Shown in pieces: positions 1 through 9,705 of a stretch of DNA of 64,000 nucleotides (position 1 is the first letter of the stretch; the number at the start of each line of letters is the position of its first letter). Under the pieces are notes generated by a model. The model saw nothing but the letters and a program-made list of their open reading frames with translations, had not been told where the DNA came from and ran no database searches. The position numbers were made by a program, and so were the translations under genes. Origin of the DNA: Micromonospora sp. NBC_01796 (lineage in GTDB: Bacteria > Actinomycetota > Actinomycetes > Mycobacteriales > Micromonosporaceae); NCBI RefSeq assembly GCF_035917455.1, contig NZ_CP109078.1, forward strand, positions 6,804,001 through 6,868,000, read 5' to 3'.

Positions 1-1171
1 GCACCGGTACGGTGACCGCCTCGGCGCCGGGCAGGGCGAGCAGTTCCACCTCGGCGCCCTGCCAGCCCGGCGGTACGACCGCCAGGGCGTGCGCCTCGGC
101 CGCGCCCCAGAGCAGTCCGGGGCGGTCGTGACCGACCGGAACCACCACCGAGCCGACCCGCGCGACCGGTACCAGCCGGGTGTCCCGGTCGAGCACCTTC
201 ACCGGTCCGGTCAGCCGGGCCGTCACCGGGGGCCGGTCTGCGCGGCCGGCGAGCCGACCGAGCAGCGGGGCGAGCAGGGTGAGCCCGGCGACGAGCGCCG
301 CGTACGGGTTTCCGGGCAGTCCGATCACCGCCCGCCCGTCCGTCAGCGTGGCGAGCAGTTGCGGGTGGCCGGGCCGGCACGCCACCCCGTGCACCCGGAC
401 CAGCGCCGACACCGCCTCCAGGGCGGTGCGGAGATGGTCGGCGGCACCGACAGAGGTGGCCCCGCACACCACCGTCACGTCGGCACCGGGCCGGCGGATC
501 GCCTCGACCAGGGCGGCCCGGTCGTCGGTCACCCGTACGGTCCAGGCGATCTCGCCCCCGGCCGCGTGCACCAGGCCGGGCAGCAGCGGGCCGATCGCGT
601 CCCGGACCCGTCCCGGTGACGGCAGCCCGGCGGAGAGCAGTTCGGCGCCGGTGACCACCACCCCGACCCGGGGCCGGCGGAACACGGCGAGCCGGTCGTG
701 CCCGAGGCTCGCGGCGAGACCGAGCAGTGCGGGGGTGACCAGGCTGCCGGCCGGCAGTACCTGCTCACCGAGGGGACAGTCGTCGCCTCGGCGGCGGATG
801 TGCCGGCCGGTCTCGATCTCGCCGTGCATCCGGTCGGCCCGGCACCGGGCCCGCTCGTACGGCAGGACCGCCTCGGCCCCGGCGGGGACCAGGGCGCCGG
901 TGGCGATCTCCACCGCGGTGCCGGGGCGCAGCGGGTCGACCGGGGTGGGGTCCCCGGCGAGCACCCGCCCGACCACCCGCCACGGGCCGGTGCCGGCCAC
1001 GGCGTACCCGTCCATCGCGGCGGCGTCGTACGCCGGCAGCGGGGAGAGGGCCACCAGTGGTGCGGCGAGGGTGGCGCCGAGCGCGTCGGTCAGTGCGACG
1101 TCGATCCGGTCCAGCGGGCTGCCGGCCGCCCGGGCGATCCGTCGGGCCTCGGGCCAGCCGATGGTGCTCAC
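1..1171 (-). CDS. moeA: molybdopterin molybdotransferase MoeA (3' end cut by window)
   Basis: Inserts molybdate into adenylylated molybdopterin to make the molybdenum cofactor (cytosolic). The minus strand reads from GTG at 1171 as MSTIGWPEARRIARAA and stays open to the window edge, about 390 residues. Family marks seen are YDAAAMDGYAVAG near residue 50, the central GVVVTGAELLSAGLPSPGRV segment, and AVIGLPGNPYAALV near residue 290. The C-terminal beta domain runs off the edge. It is divergent from the OFA carrier at 1401 and shares its 229-bp intergenic region, which holds a GntR-type palindrome. With fdhD nearby it suggests provision of a molybdenum formate dehydrogenase, whose structural gene is not in the window. 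The GTG start was chosen because homology begins there; an upstream start cannot be excluded. Confidence 0.9.
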   Translation of the reverse strand, partial: MSTIGWPEARRIARAAGSPLDRIDVALTDALGATLAAPLVALSPLPAYDAAAMDGYAVAGTGPWRVVGRVLAGDPTPVDPLRPGTAVEIATGALVPAGAEAVLPYERARCRADRMHGEIETGRHIRRRGDDCPLGEQVLPAGSLVTPALLGLAASLGHDRLAVFRRPRVGVVVTGAELLSAGLPSPGRVRDAIGPLLPGLVHAAGGEIAWTVRVTDDRAALVEAIRRPGADVTVVCGATSVGAADHLRTALEAVSALVRVHGVACRPGHPQLLATLTDGRAVIGLPGNPYAALVAGLTLLAPLLGRLAGRADRPPVTARLTGPVKVLDRDTRLVPVARVGSVVVPVGHDRPGLLWGAAEAHALAVVPPGWQGAEVELLALPGAEAVTVPV

Positions 1172-1310
1172 GACCGGGTCTCCCGGTCCTGCAACTGGCT
1201 CATCAGCGTCCCTCGCAGTCTTCCGGTCGGTTGCCGGGCCGGCCAGTCCATCGTGCCCGACCCGAGGGGCGGAAATCGATTGATCCTGGACAGCCGTGCG
1301 TCGCTGGTAG

Positions 1311-1340
1311 ACACTAGTGCACGTAACATACAGTATACAA
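1311..1340 (-). promoter_or_regulatory. moeA promoter overlapped by GntR-type operator
   Basis: On the minus strand TTGTAT (1340-1335) and TAGTGT (1316-1311) are separated by 18 bp, a fair promoter for moeA. The palindrome ATAC-A-GTAT (1328-1336, extended CATACAGTATA 1327-1337) covers the -35 and the start of the spacer. On the plus strand TACAAT at 1336-1341 could be the -10 of the OFA carrier gene, so one operator may control both divergent genes. Confidence 0.55.
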
Positions 1341-1400
1341 TGGCCGACGACCGGGGGTTCCTGACGCGCGGCCGCACGGTGACAGGTGGAGGTGCCAGTG

Positions 1401-2771
1401 ATGCCGGACGCCAGGAACGCCGTTCCCACGCGGGAGGTACGCGACGTGTACGGGCGCCGCTACCGCGTCGGGGAGACCGACTTCGACCTGATGGGACGCT
1501 CACGCGCCTGGATGCTCCGGCTGTCCTGGGCCTCGATGCTGGCGATCAGCCTGTTCCAGTACGGCTTCGGCGCCGCGATCCCGGCCCTCGTCCGGGCCAA
1601 CGGGTGGACCCTGTGGGAGGCGTTCACCGTACTGGCGGTGTGGATCGTCTGCCAGGCGGGCACCGCGCTCCCGGCGGTCTGGCTCTACCGGCGGGTCCGG
1701 GTCCGGCTCGCCGTACCGATGCTGACCGGTGCGACCCTGGGCCTGGTCGCCCTCGTCACGCTCGGGCACAGCCGGGACCTGACCACGGTGCTGCTGGGCT
1801 ACTCGGTGCTCGGCGGGATCGGCACCGGGCTGGTCTACCTGACCTGCATCGCCACCGTCAGCGAATGGTTCCCCGAGCGGAGCGCGACCATGGTCGGCGT
1901 GGTCAGCGGAGCCTTCGGTTACGGGGCGATCCCGTTTGTCGTCGTCGCCGCGTACGCGCTGGGACCGGTGAACCTTCCGGTGGTCCTGGACACCACGGCG
2001 GTCGCCGTTTTTGCCGTGGTCGCGGTCAGCGGACTGCTGCTGCGCAAGCCGCCCCGGCACTGGTGGCCGGCGCACCTCGACCCGCAGCGGTGGGCGGTCG
2101 ACCGACGGCTCAACCGCAGCATCCCGAACAACATGCCCGCCATGCGTCCCTACTCGCCCCGGGCGGCGGTCCGCAGTGGGATGCTGCCGGTGATGTTCCT
2201 CCTCGTCGTGCTGACCGCCGCGATGGCCCTGTTCGACATCGCGTACCTGGTCGGGTTCGCCCACCACCGGGCAGACCAGCCGTTCCTGGTCGTCGCCTCG
2301 ATCGGCGTACTGGCCGCCGCCACCGGGGTCGGCCGGGCGGTCACCAGTTCGCTCTCCGACCGGCTGGGTCGCCGCCGTACGCTCGGGCTCGCCCTGGCGA
2401 TCGGGGGAGTGGCCCAGTTCGGCCTGCTCGCCGCCGTACAGGCGGAGCAGGTGGTGGCGGTGGTGGCGTTCGCCGGACTCGCCGGCGCGGGCACCGGCGC
2501 CGGATACTCTCTGCTGGTCAGCCTGGTACGCGACTGGTTCGGCGGCGAGGCGACCCTGCTGAACTACGGCATCGTCTACACCGGCAAGGTCGTCGGCGGG
2601 CTGGTGGGCATCGGGTTCGCCGGACTGGTGATCGGCACACCCGGCGCCATCGCGGCGTTTGTCGTGGCTGGCTGTCTGGGGCTGGTCGGCGCACTGTTGA
2701 CGAGCGGGATGCGGCAACCGGGCCGGCCGACGCTGTCGGTCCTGCCCCGACTGCGTCCCGACGAGTACTGA
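1401..2771 (+). CDS. MFS carrier of the oxalate/formate antiporter (OFA) type
   Basis: Predicted inner-membrane carrier of 456 residues with about 12 hydrophobic segments, most likely moving oxalate in, possibly in exchange for formate. MFS marks are the loop after TM2 and the central SDRLGRRRTLGLAL segment (about residue 315), equivalent to the loop 2/3 signature repeated in the second half. The start is ATG at 1401 because GGAGGT (1388-1393) sits 7 bases before it; the GTG at 1386 lies before that site. Downstream is fdhD, upstream divergent moeA, and a GntR-type palindrome lies about 65 bp upstream. The OFA assignment rests on overall resemblance and on the oxalate context, not on a tested substrate. 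Confidence 0.75.
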   Translation: MPDARNAVPTREVRDVYGRRYRVGETDFDLMGRSRAWMLRLSWASMLAISLFQYGFGAAIPALVRANGWTLWEAFTVLAVWIVCQAGTALPAVWLYRRVRVRLAVPMLTGATLGLVALVTLGHSRDLTTVLLGYSVLGGIGTGLVYLTCIATVSEWFPERSATMVGVVSGAFGYGAIPFVVVAAYALGPVNLPVVLDTTAVAVFAVVAVSGLLLRKPPRHWWPAHLDPQRWAVDRRLNRSIPNNMPAMRPYSPRAAVRSGMLPVMFLLVVLTAAMALFDIAYLVGFAHHRADQPFLVVASIGVLAAATGVGRAVTSSLSDRLGRRRTLGLALAIGGVAQFGLLAAVQAEQVVAVVAFAGLAGAGTGAGYSLLVSLVRDWFGGEATLLNYGIVYTGKVVGGLVGIGFAGLVIGTPGAIAAFVVAGCLGLVGALLTSGMRQPGRPTLSVLPRLRPDEY

Positions 2772-2832
2772 TCGGGCGGGCCGCCGTCGCGCCCCGCCGG
2801 AGTGGATACGAAGCGATGATGGGTGGTGGCAG

Positions 2833-3690
2833 ATGGGACGCGTGACAAGCCGACGTCGTGTGGTGCGGGTGGTCGACGGAACGGTCACCGAGCCGGTGGA
2901 CACGCTGGTGGCCGAGGAGCCGCTGGAGATCCGGGTCAACGGGCGGGCGCTCACCATCACCATGCGTACGCCGGGCGACGACTTCGACCTGGCCGCGGGG
3001 TTCCTGGTGAGCGAGGGCGTGGTGCAGCGCTCCGAGCACGTCGCCGGGATCCGCTACTGCGCCGGGGCGACCGACGACGGGGTCAACACGTACAACGTGG
3101 TCGACGTGGTGCTCGGCGCCGGGGTGCCGGCGCCGGACCCGTCCCTGGAGCGCAACTTCTACACCACGTCCTCGTGCGGGCTCTGCGGCAAGGCCAGCCT
3201 GGACGCCGTGCGTACCACCGCGGCCTGGTCGGTCGCGGAGGATCCGCTCCGCGTCACCCCGGAACTGGTCGCCGAACTGCCCGACCGGCTGCGCGCCGCG
3301 CAGCGGGTGTTCGACCGTACCGGCGGGTTGCACGCCGCCGGGCTGTTCGACACCGCCGGCCAGCTTCTCTGTCTGCGCGAGGACGTCGGCCGGCACAACG
3401 CCGTCGACAAGGTGGTGGGCTGGGCGTTGCGCTCCGGTCGGGTGCCGCTGCGCGGCACGCTGCTGCTGGTCAGCGGCCGGGCCTCGTTCGAACTGGTGCA
3501 GAAGGCGGTGATGGCCGGCGTACCGGCGCTCGCCGCGGTGTCGGCGCCGTCCTCGCTCGCGGTCGATCTCGCCGAGGACTCGGGCCTCACCCTGGTCGGT
3601 TTCCTGCGCGGTTCGTCGATGAACGTCTACACCGGCGCGCACCGGCTGGGGCTCGTCGACCGGGCGCCGGCCGCCGGCGCACTGTCCTGA
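2833..3690 (+). CDS. fdhD: formate dehydrogenase accessory sulfurtransferase FdhD
   Basis: 285 residues. FdhD transfers sulfur to the molybdenum cofactor before insertion into formate dehydrogenase. The catalytic CxxC is present as SSCGLCGKAS near residue 117. Other family segments are GDDFDLAAGFLVSEG (about 48-62), the LREDVGRHNAVDKVVG segment (about 183-198) and LVSGRASFELVQKAVMAG (about 213-230). It follows the OFA carrier by 61 bp on the same strand, so the two are probably co-transcribed, and a strong hairpin follows it. The only formate dehydrogenase in the window is the metal-free NAD enzyme at 24,031, which does not need FdhD; the client enzyme must be encoded elsewhere. Confidence 0.95.
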   Translation: MGRVTSRRRVVRVVDGTVTEPVDTLVAEEPLEIRVNGRALTITMRTPGDDFDLAAGFLVSEGVVQRSEHVAGIRYCAGATDDGVNTYNVVDVVLGAGVPAPDPSLERNFYTTSSCGLCGKASLDAVRTTAAWSVAEDPLRVTPELVAELPDRLRAAQRVFDRTGGLHAAGLFDTAGQLLCLREDVGRHNAVDKVVGWALRSGRVPLRGTLLLVSGRASFELVQKAVMAGVPALAAVSAPSSLAVDLAEDSGLTLVGFLRGSSMNVYTGAHRLGLVDRAPAAGALS

Positions 3691-3709
3691 CCACGGGTAC
3701 GACCACAGC

Positions 3710-3750
3710 CTCCCGTCCTCCCCCGCGCATCAACCGGGGGAGGACGGGAG
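3710..3750. terminator. bidirectional hairpin terminator between fdhD and sucD
   Basis: Perfect 16-bp inverted repeat (arms 3710-3725 and 3735-3750) with a 9-base loop, lying between the converging ends of fdhD and sucD. It is very GC-rich and can fold in both transcripts. Confidence 0.85.
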
Positions 3751-3758
3751 TTCGCGTC

Positions 3759-4655
3759 TTAGCGGGTGGCCATCCGGGACAGCAGCGTCTCGCGCATCAG
3801 CCGGGCGGTCTCCGACGGTGTCCTGCCCACCCGTACCCCGACCGCCTCCAGTGCCTCCTGCTTCGCCGCGGCGGTGCCGGACGAGCCGGAGACGATGGCG
3901 CCGGCGTGTCCCATGGTCTTGCCCTCCGGTGCGGTGAAGCCGGCCACGTAACCCACCACGGGCTTGGTGATGTGGGCCGCGATGTACTCCGCGGCCCGTT
4001 CCTCGGCGTCGCCGCCGATCTCCCCGATCATCACGATCGCGTCGGTCTCCGGGTCGTCCTGGAACGCCTGGAGGCAGTCGATGTGGGTGGTCCCGACGAT
4101 CGGGTCGCCGCCGATCCCGACGCAGGTGGAGAACCCGAAGTCGCGCAGCTCGTGCATGAGCTGGTAGGTCAGCGTGCCACTCTTGCTGACCAGTCCGATC
4201 CGCCCCCGTTCGGTGATGTCGGGCGGGATGATGCCGGCGTTGGACTGTCCCGGGCTGATCAGGCCGGGACAGTTCGGGCCGATGATCCGGGTCCGGTTGC
4301 CGGCCGCGCACGCGTACGCCCAGAACGTGGCGGTGTCGTGCACCGGGATGCCCTCGGTGAGCACGACGACCAGGGCCAGTTCGGCGTCGATCGCCTCGAT
4401 CACCGCGGCCTTGGCGAACCGGGGCGGGACGAAGACGACCGAGGTGTCGGCCCCGGTGGCCGCGACCGCCTCGGCGGTGCTGTTGAAGACCGGAATCCCG
4501 TCGACCTGCTGGCCGCCCTTGCCCGGGGTGACCCCGGCGACGATGTTGGTGCCGGCGGCGACCATCCGCCGGGTGTGCTTCGTGCCCTCGGTGCCGGTGA
4601 TGCCCTGGACCAGTACGCGGCTGGATTCGGTCAGGAAGATTGCCATCGCTGTCAT
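3759..4655 (-). CDS. sucD: succinate-CoA ligase alpha subunit SucD
   Basis: 298 residues. Alpha subunit of ADP/GDP-forming succinyl-CoA synthetase, carrying the CoA-binding Rossmann domain and the phosphohistidine. Visible motifs are [16 protein letters not shown] near residue 16, [12 protein letters not shown] near 124, and the active-site histidine in [12 protein letters not shown] near 248. Its ATG overlaps the sucC stop as ATGA, so translation is coupled. The pair sits back-to-back with frc instead of in a TCA operon. I infer a role in supplying succinyl-CoA as a CoA donor for oxalate, or recovering it; it may equally be the housekeeping copy or act on another dicarboxylate. Confidence 0.93.
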   Translation of the reverse strand: MTAMAIFLTESSRVLVQGITGTEGTKHTRRMVAAGTNIVAGVTPGKGGQQVDGIPVFNSTAEAVAATGADTSVVFVPPRFAKAAVIEAIDAELALVVVLTEGIPVHDTATFWAYACAAGNRTRIIGPNCPGLISPGQSNAGIIPPDITERGRIGLVSKSGTLTYQLMHELRDFGFSTCVGIGGDPIVGTTHIDCLQAFQDDPETDAIVMIGEIGGDAEERAAEYIAAHITKPVVGYVAGFTAPEGKTMGHAGAIVSGSSGTAAAKQEALEAVGVRVGRTPSETARLMRETLLSRMATR

Positions 4656-5830
4656 GCCCCCTTGGTGGCGAGTTGGGCGGCGAGGCGAGCCGCACCGTCC
4701 ATCGTGTCCACGGTCCGTACGCAGTCGAGTGCGGCGGCGGTGAGGATCCGTCGACCCTCCTCGGCGTTGTTGCCGTCCAGGCGCACCACCAGCGGCTTGG
4801 TGATCTGCGCACCGTCGCGGGTGAGCAGCTCGATCGCCTGCAGGATGCCGTTGGCCACCGCGTCGCAGGCGGTGATGCCGCCGAAGACGTTGACGAAGAC
4901 GCTGCGCACCGCCGGGTCGCCGAGGATGATCTCCAGTCCGTTCGCCATCACCTCGGCCGAGGCGCCACCGCCGATGTCGAGGAAGTTGGCCGGCTTCACC
5001 CCGCCGAACTCCTCGCCGGCGTACGCGACCACGTCGAGGGTGCTCATCACCAGGCCGGCGCCGTTGCCGATGACCCCGACCTCGCCGTCGAGCTTGACGT
5101 AGTTGAGGTGCTTCTCGGCCGCCAGTGCCTCCAGCGGGTCGGCCGCGGCGGTGTCGACGAACTCCGCGTGCCCGGGGTGGCGGAAGCGGGCGTTGTCGTC
5201 CACGGTGACCTTGCCGTCGAGGGCGCGTACGGACCCGTCGGCCAGCTTCGCCAGCGGATTGATCTCCACCAGGGTCGCGTCCTCCGCCTGGAACACCGTC
5301 CAGAGCCGGACCAGCACGTCCCGTACGCCGTCGTGCACGTCGGACGGCAGGTTGGCGTCGACGCAGAGTCGGGTGGCGGTCTCGGCGGTGACCCCCTCGG
5401 CGGGGTCGATCGGCAGCCGGATCAACGCGTCCGGGTTCTCCACCGCCACCTGCTCGATCTCCATCCCGCCCTCGCGGGACACCATGGCGAGAAACGATCG
5501 GTTGGACCGGTCGAGCAGCAGCGAGACGTAGTACTCGTCGGCGATGTCGCTGGCCTCGGTGACCAGCACCCGGCCGACGGTGTGTCCCTTGATGTCCATG
5601 CCGAGGATCGCGCTCGCCGTGTCGTACGCCGAGTCCGGGCCGTCGGCCAGCTTGACCCCGCCGGCCTTGCCCCTGCCCCCGGTTTTCACCTGGGCCTTCA
5701 CCACGACCCGGCCGCCGATCTCGGCGGCGGCCTCGCGGGCCTGTTCGGCGGTGTCGGCCACGCGGTACCTACCCACAGGTACGCCGTGTTTGGCGAACAG
5801 ATCCTGTGCCTGGTGCTCCAACAGATCCAC
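4652..5830 (-). CDS. sucC: succinate-CoA ligase beta subunit SucC
   Basis: 392 residues, normal length. N-terminal ATP-grasp domain ([12 protein letters not shown] onward; [20 protein letters not shown] near 46) and a C-terminal ligase domain with [12 protein letters not shown] and [13 protein letters not shown]. The start is GTG at 5830 with a GGAGAGGGAGG ribosome site about 6 bases upstream. It is first gene of a sucC-sucD operon divergent from frc. A minus-strand promoter (TTGCAT, 18 bp, TATCGT) lies inside the 67-bp repeat about 110 bp upstream, overlapped by the GntR-type palindrome, so this copy is probably induced with the oxalate genes. Confidence 0.93.
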   Translation of the reverse strand: MDLLEHQAQDLFAKHGVPVGRYRVADTAEQAREAAAEIGGRVVVKAQVKTGGRGKAGGVKLADGPDSAYDTASAILGMDIKGHTVGRVLVTEASDIADEYYVSLLLDRSNRSFLAMVSREGGMEIEQVAVENPDALIRLPIDPAEGVTAETATRLCVDANLPSDVHDGVRDVLVRLWTVFQAEDATLVEINPLAKLADGSVRALDGKVTVDDNARFRHPGHAEFVDTAAADPLEALAAEKHLNYVKLDGEVGVIGNGAGLVMSTLDVVAYAGEEFGGVKPANFLDIGGGASAEVMANGLEIILGDPAVRSVFVNVFGGITACDAVANGILQAIELLTRDGAQITKPLVVRLDGNNAEEGRRILTAAALDCVRTVDTMDGAARLAAQLATKGA

Positions 5831-5909
5831 AGAGGGCCTCCCTCTCCTTGACCTTCGTGGTGGTGGCGTCCGAGTCGAGGTCCGCGGAGGGTCAACCGGA
5901 ATTCGTTTT

Positions 5910-5976
5910 GCTACCCCCTAGACACCCCGCTGTTACATGCGCCACGATATTGCCTACCCCATACGGTATGCAATCC
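5910..5976. repeat. 67-bp duplicated promoter/operator block, copy 1 (sucC/frc intergenic)
   Basis: Bases 5910-5976 match 13887-13953 with one mismatch (5940 C versus A). The block contains the palindrome CCATACGGTATGC (5959-5971). On the minus strand it contains a good promoter for sucCD: TTGCAT at 5973-5968 and TATCGT at 5949-5944, spacer 18. On the plus strand TACGGT (5962-5967) could serve as the frc -10, but no convincing -35 precedes it, which suggests help from an activator. Both copies point the same way relative to a downstream plus-strand CoA-pathway gene. Confidence 0.9.
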
Positions 5977-6094
5977 CCGAGGGCGCGGAGGGTGCCGATG
6001 ATCCGACGGTCGGCCCGGACCCGCGCGGAGCACACCTCGGGTCTGAATCCCCTGATCAGCAACACGTGGCGTGTCACGTACAGGAGGTTGGCTC

Positions 6095-7324
6095 ATGGGT
6101 AAGGCACTGGAGGGCATCCGCGTCCTCGACATGACACACGTGCAGTCCGGTCCCTCGTCCACACAGATCCTGGCGTGGCTGGGCGCCGACGTCATCAAGC
6201 TGGAGGCACCGGGAACGGGTGACATCACCCGCGCCCAGCTGCGCGACCTGCCCGGTGTGGACAGCCTCTACTTCACGATGCTCAACGCCAACAAGCGGAG
6301 CATCACGCTGAACATGAAGAGCGAGCAGGGCAAGGAGATCTTCACCTCGCTGGTGTCCGGCGTGGACATCCTGGTGGAAAACTTCGGGCCCGGTGTGGTG
6401 GAGCGCTTCGGCTTTCCCTGGGAACGGCTGCAGGAAATCAACCCCGGCCTGGTCTACGCCTCGATCAAGGGCTTCGGACCGGGCCGCTACGCCAACTTCA
6501 AGGCGTACGAGGTGATCGCCCAGGCGATGGCCGGCTCGATGAGCACCACCGGCTTCGAGGGTGGCCCGCCGACCGCCACCGGCGCCCAGATCGGCGACTC
6601 CGGCACCGGCATCCACCTGGTCGCCGGCATCCTCGCCGCGCTCTACCAGCGCACCAACACCGGCCGGGGTCAGCGGGTCCAGGTCGCCATGCAGGACGCG
6701 GTGCTCAACCTGTGCCGGGTGAAGCTGCGCGACCAGCAGCGGCTGGCGCACGGACCGCTGGGGGAGTACCCCAACGAGAACTTCGGCGACGAGGTGCCGC
6801 GTTCGGGGAACGCCTCCGGCGGCGGACAACCCGGCTGGGCCGTGCGCTGCGCACCGGGCGGACCGAACGACTACATCTATGTGATCATCCAGCCGGTCGG
6901 CTGGAAGCCGATCACGGAACTGATCGGCAAGCCGGAGCTGGCCGACGACCCGGCCTGGAACACCCCGGCGGTACGGCTCGCCAAACTCGACAAGGCCTTC
7001 GCGCTGATCGAGGAGTGGACCGAGAAGCACACCAAGTGGGAGGTCATGGAGAAGCTCAACGCCCACAACATCCCGTGCGGGCCGATCCTGTCGACCAAGG
7101 AACTGATCGAGGACACCACCCTGGCCGAGCTCGGCTCGGTGGTCGAGGTCGAGCACCCCGAGCGGGGTGCCTACAAGACCGTCGGCAACCCGATCAAGCT
7201 GTCCGACTCGACCGTCGAGATCGAGCGGTCCCCGCTGCTCGGTGAGCACACCGTGCAGGTCCTCGGCGAGCTCGGTTACGACGAGAGCCAGGTCGCCGAA
7301 CTGCGTACCGCCGGTGTGATCTGA
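6095..7324 (+). CDS. frc: formyl-CoA:oxalate CoA-transferase
   Basis: 409 residues, class III CoA-transferase. It moves CoA from formyl-CoA (or succinyl-CoA) to oxalate, giving oxalyl-CoA. It resembles Oxalobacter FRC along its whole length: [10 protein letters not shown] at 11-20, VDSLYFTM near 55, VENFGPG near 94, catalytic Asp168 in [17 protein letters not shown] near 198, and the glycine loop SGGGQPGW. Two active-site differences from the Oxalobacter enzyme are visible: Gln48 where FRC has Trp48, and Ser for the first Gly of the mobile loop. The start is ATG at 6095 with AGGAGG at 6082-6087. The 67-bp promoter block lies about 120 bp upstream. It heads the run frc, acyl-CoA synthetase, Nramp-like, membrane protein, terC. 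Confidence 0.94.
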   Translation: MGKALEGIRVLDMTHVQSGPSSTQILAWLGADVIKLEAPGTGDITRAQLRDLPGVDSLYFTMLNANKRSITLNMKSEQGKEIFTSLVSGVDILVENFGPGVVERFGFPWERLQEINPGLVYASIKGFGPGRYANFKAYEVIAQAMAGSMSTTGFEGGPPTATGAQIGDSGTGIHLVAGILAALYQRTNTGRGQRVQVAMQDAVLNLCRVKLRDQQRLAHGPLGEYPNENFGDEVPRSGNASGGGQPGWAVRCAPGGPNDYIYVIIQPVGWKPITELIGKPELADDPAWNTPAVRLAKLDKAFALIEEWTEKHTKWEVMEKLNAHNIPCGPILSTKELIEDTTLAELGSVVEVEHPERGAYKTVGNPIKLSDSTVEIERSPLLGEHTVQVLGELGYDESQVAELRTAGVI

Positions 7325-7391
7325 CCATCCCGCTGTTCACAGGCGTCCGCCGCGACCGGCGGTGCGTTCGGTCCGAAGGAGAGACGAGGAA

Positions 7392-9560
7392 ATGTCAGAT
7401 AACGCAACCAGCTACGACCGCGAGGCGGTACGCCGGGTTCTCGACCAGGTCCGGGCCGAGGGCCGCGACTCGCTGACCGCGCCCGAGGGTCGGCTGGTCG
7501 TCGAGGCGTACGGCATCGCGACGCCCCGGGAGGGGCTGGCCGAAAGCGCCGACGAGGCGGTGACCCTGGCCGGGCAGATCGGCCTCCCGGTGGTGCTGAA
7601 GATCGTCTCGCCGGACATCCTGCACAAGACCGAGGCCGGCGGCGTCCTGGTCGGGCTGAAGACGCCGGCCGAGGTCGCCGACGGCTTCCGGACCATCGTG
7701 GACAACGCCAAGGCGTACCGGGCCGACGCCCGGATCGTCGGGGTGCAGGTGCAGCAACTGCTCACCTCCGGCCACGAGGTGATCGTCGGCACGGTGACCG
7801 ACAAGACCTTCGGCAAGGTGGTCGCGTTCGGGCTCGGCGGCGTGCTGGTCGAGGTGCTCAAGGACGTGACCTTCCGGCTCGCCCCGGCCGACCACGAGAC
7901 CGCGCTGTCGATGATCGACGGGATCGCCGCGGCCGAGATCCTGCGCGGCGTACGCGGCGCCGAGCCGGCCAACCGCGAGGTCCTGGCCGGGCTCATCCAG
8001 CGGCTGTCCGACCTGGTCACCGACTTCCCCGAGCTGGCCGAGGTCGACCTCAACCCGGTCCTGGCGACCGCCTCCGGCGCGACCGCGGTCGACGTGCGGA
8101 TCCTGGTCGACGACGAGGCCGCGAAGACGCCGGAACGGTTCTCCGAGGAGGAGATCCTGGCCAGCATGAACCGGATCATGCGGCCCGCGGCGGTCGCCGT
8201 GATCGGTGCCTCCGCCGAAACCGGCAAGATCGGCAACTCGGTGATGAAGAACCTGGTGAACGGCGGCTACCAGGGCGAGATCTACCCGATCAACCCTAAG
8301 GCCGACGAGATCCTGGACCGCAAGGCGTTCAAGAGCATCGCCGACGTACCCGGCCCGGTGGACGTCGCGGTCTTCGCCATCCCGGCGAAGTTCGTCCCGC
8401 AGGCACTCGAGGAGGTCGGCGCCAAGGGTGTCGCCGGGGCGATCCTGATCCCGTCCGGCTTCGGCGAGACCGGCAACCACGAGCTGCAGGACGAGGTCGT
8501 GGCCATCGCCCGCCGGCACGGCGTACGCATCCTCGGGCCGAACATCTACGGGTACTACTACACCCCGGAGAACCTCTCCGCGACCTTCTGCACGCCGTAC
8601 GACGTCAAGGGTGGCGTCGCCCTCTCCTCGCAGAGCGGCGGGATCGGCATGGCGATCCTCGGCTTCAGCCGGTCCGCGAAGATGGGCGTCTCCTCGATCG
8701 TCGGCGTAGGGAACAAGGCCGACATCGACGAGGACGACCTGCTGACCTTCTTCGAGACCGACCCCAACACCCAGTTGATCGCGATGCACCTGGAGGACCT
8801 CAAGGACGGCCGGGCCTTCGCCGAGACCGCCAAGCGGGTGTCGAAGACCAAGCCGGTGCTGGTTCTCAAGGCCGGCCGGACCGACCAGGGTGCCAAGGCC
8901 GCCAGCTCGCACACCGGCGCACTCGCCGGCAACGACAAGGTGTACGACGACATCCTGCGGCAGAGCGGCGTGATCCGCGCCCCCGGCCTCAACGACCTGC
9001 TCGAGTACGCCCGCGGCATCCCGCTCCTGCCGACCCCGCAGGGCGAGAACGTCGTCATCATCACCGGCGCGGGCGGTTCCGGCGTACTGCTCTCCGACGC
9101 GTGCGTCGACAACAGCCTGCGTTTGATGGAGATCCCCCCGGATCTCGACGAGGCGTTCCGCAAGTTCATCCCGCCCTTCGGCGCGGCCGGCAACCCGGTG
9201 GACATCACCGGCGGCGAACCGCCGTCGACCTACCGGAACACCATCGCGCTCGGCCTGTCCGACCCCCGGATCCACTCGCTGATCCTCGGTTACTGGCACA
9301 CCATCGTCACCCCGCCGATGGTCTTCGCCGAACTGGTGGTCGACGTGGTCGAGGAGTTCCGGGCCAAGGGCATCCACAAGCCCGTCGTCGCCTCGCTCGC
9401 CGGCGACGTGGAGGTCGAGCAGGCAAGCGAGCACCTGTACCGGCACGGGATCGTGGCCTACCCGTACACCACGGAGAAGCCGGTCGCCGTACTCGGTGCG
9501 AAGTACCGCTGGGCCCGGGCCGCAGGCCTCGTCGGGGCCGACCCGAGCACCGGCGGCTGA
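7392..9560 (+). CDS. fused ADP-forming acyl-CoA synthetase (acetate-CoA ligase type)
   Basis: 722 residues. NDP-forming acyl-CoA synthetase in beta-alpha order: an ATP-grasp half (about 1-240; VVLKIVSPDILHKTEAGGV near 75), then a CoA-binding half (PAAVAVIGASAETGKIGNSV near 273) and ligase domains. The phosphohistidine candidate is in the SSHTGALAG segment near residue 512. Such enzymes interconvert acyl-CoA plus ADP and phosphate with acid, CoA and ATP. The start is ATG at 7392 after GAGACGAGGAA. It follows frc by 67 bp. By context it could recover ATP from formyl-CoA, or activate oxalate or another small acid; the sequence does not settle the substrate. Confidence 0.85.
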   Translation: MSDNATSYDREAVRRVLDQVRAEGRDSLTAPEGRLVVEAYGIATPREGLAESADEAVTLAGQIGLPVVLKIVSPDILHKTEAGGVLVGLKTPAEVADGFRTIVDNAKAYRADARIVGVQVQQLLTSGHEVIVGTVTDKTFGKVVAFGLGGVLVEVLKDVTFRLAPADHETALSMIDGIAAAEILRGVRGAEPANREVLAGLIQRLSDLVTDFPELAEVDLNPVLATASGATAVDVRILVDDEAAKTPERFSEEEILASMNRIMRPAAVAVIGASAETGKIGNSVMKNLVNGGYQGEIYPINPKADEILDRKAFKSIADVPGPVDVAVFAIPAKFVPQALEEVGAKGVAGAILIPSGFGETGNHELQDEVVAIARRHGVRILGPNIYGYYYTPENLSATFCTPYDVKGGVALSSQSGGIGMAILGFSRSAKMGVSSIVGVGNKADIDEDDLLTFFETDPNTQLIAMHLEDLKDGRAFAETAKRVSKTKPVLVLKAGRTDQGAKAASSHTGALAGNDKVYDDILRQSGVIRAPGLNDLLEYARGIPLLPTPQGENVVIITGAGGSGVLLSDACVDNSLRLMEIPPDLDEAFRKFIPPFGAAGNPVDITGGEPPSTYRNTIALGLSDPRIHSLILGYWHTIVTPPMVFAELVVDVVEEFRAKGIHKPVVASLAGDVEVEQASEHLYRHGIVAYPYTTEKPVAVLGAKYRWARAAGLVGADPSTGG

Positions 9561-9705
9561 TCCGAGAAGACCCGCGGCACCGGTCTTGCCGAGGGGAAAC
9601 CTGCGACAGCGACCGCTGCGCGGCCAGGAGGCGAACAGGACATGACGTCGGGGTCTGGTTCCGTCCCCCAGACCCCCCAGCCACTAGGTCCCGAGGAGGT
9701 CCAAC

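Noticed and set aside
5911-6077. Short minus-strand peptides translated from the two repeat copies with matching residues
   Set aside because: The match simply reflects the duplicated DNA; neither frame has a ribosome site or a conserved continuation.
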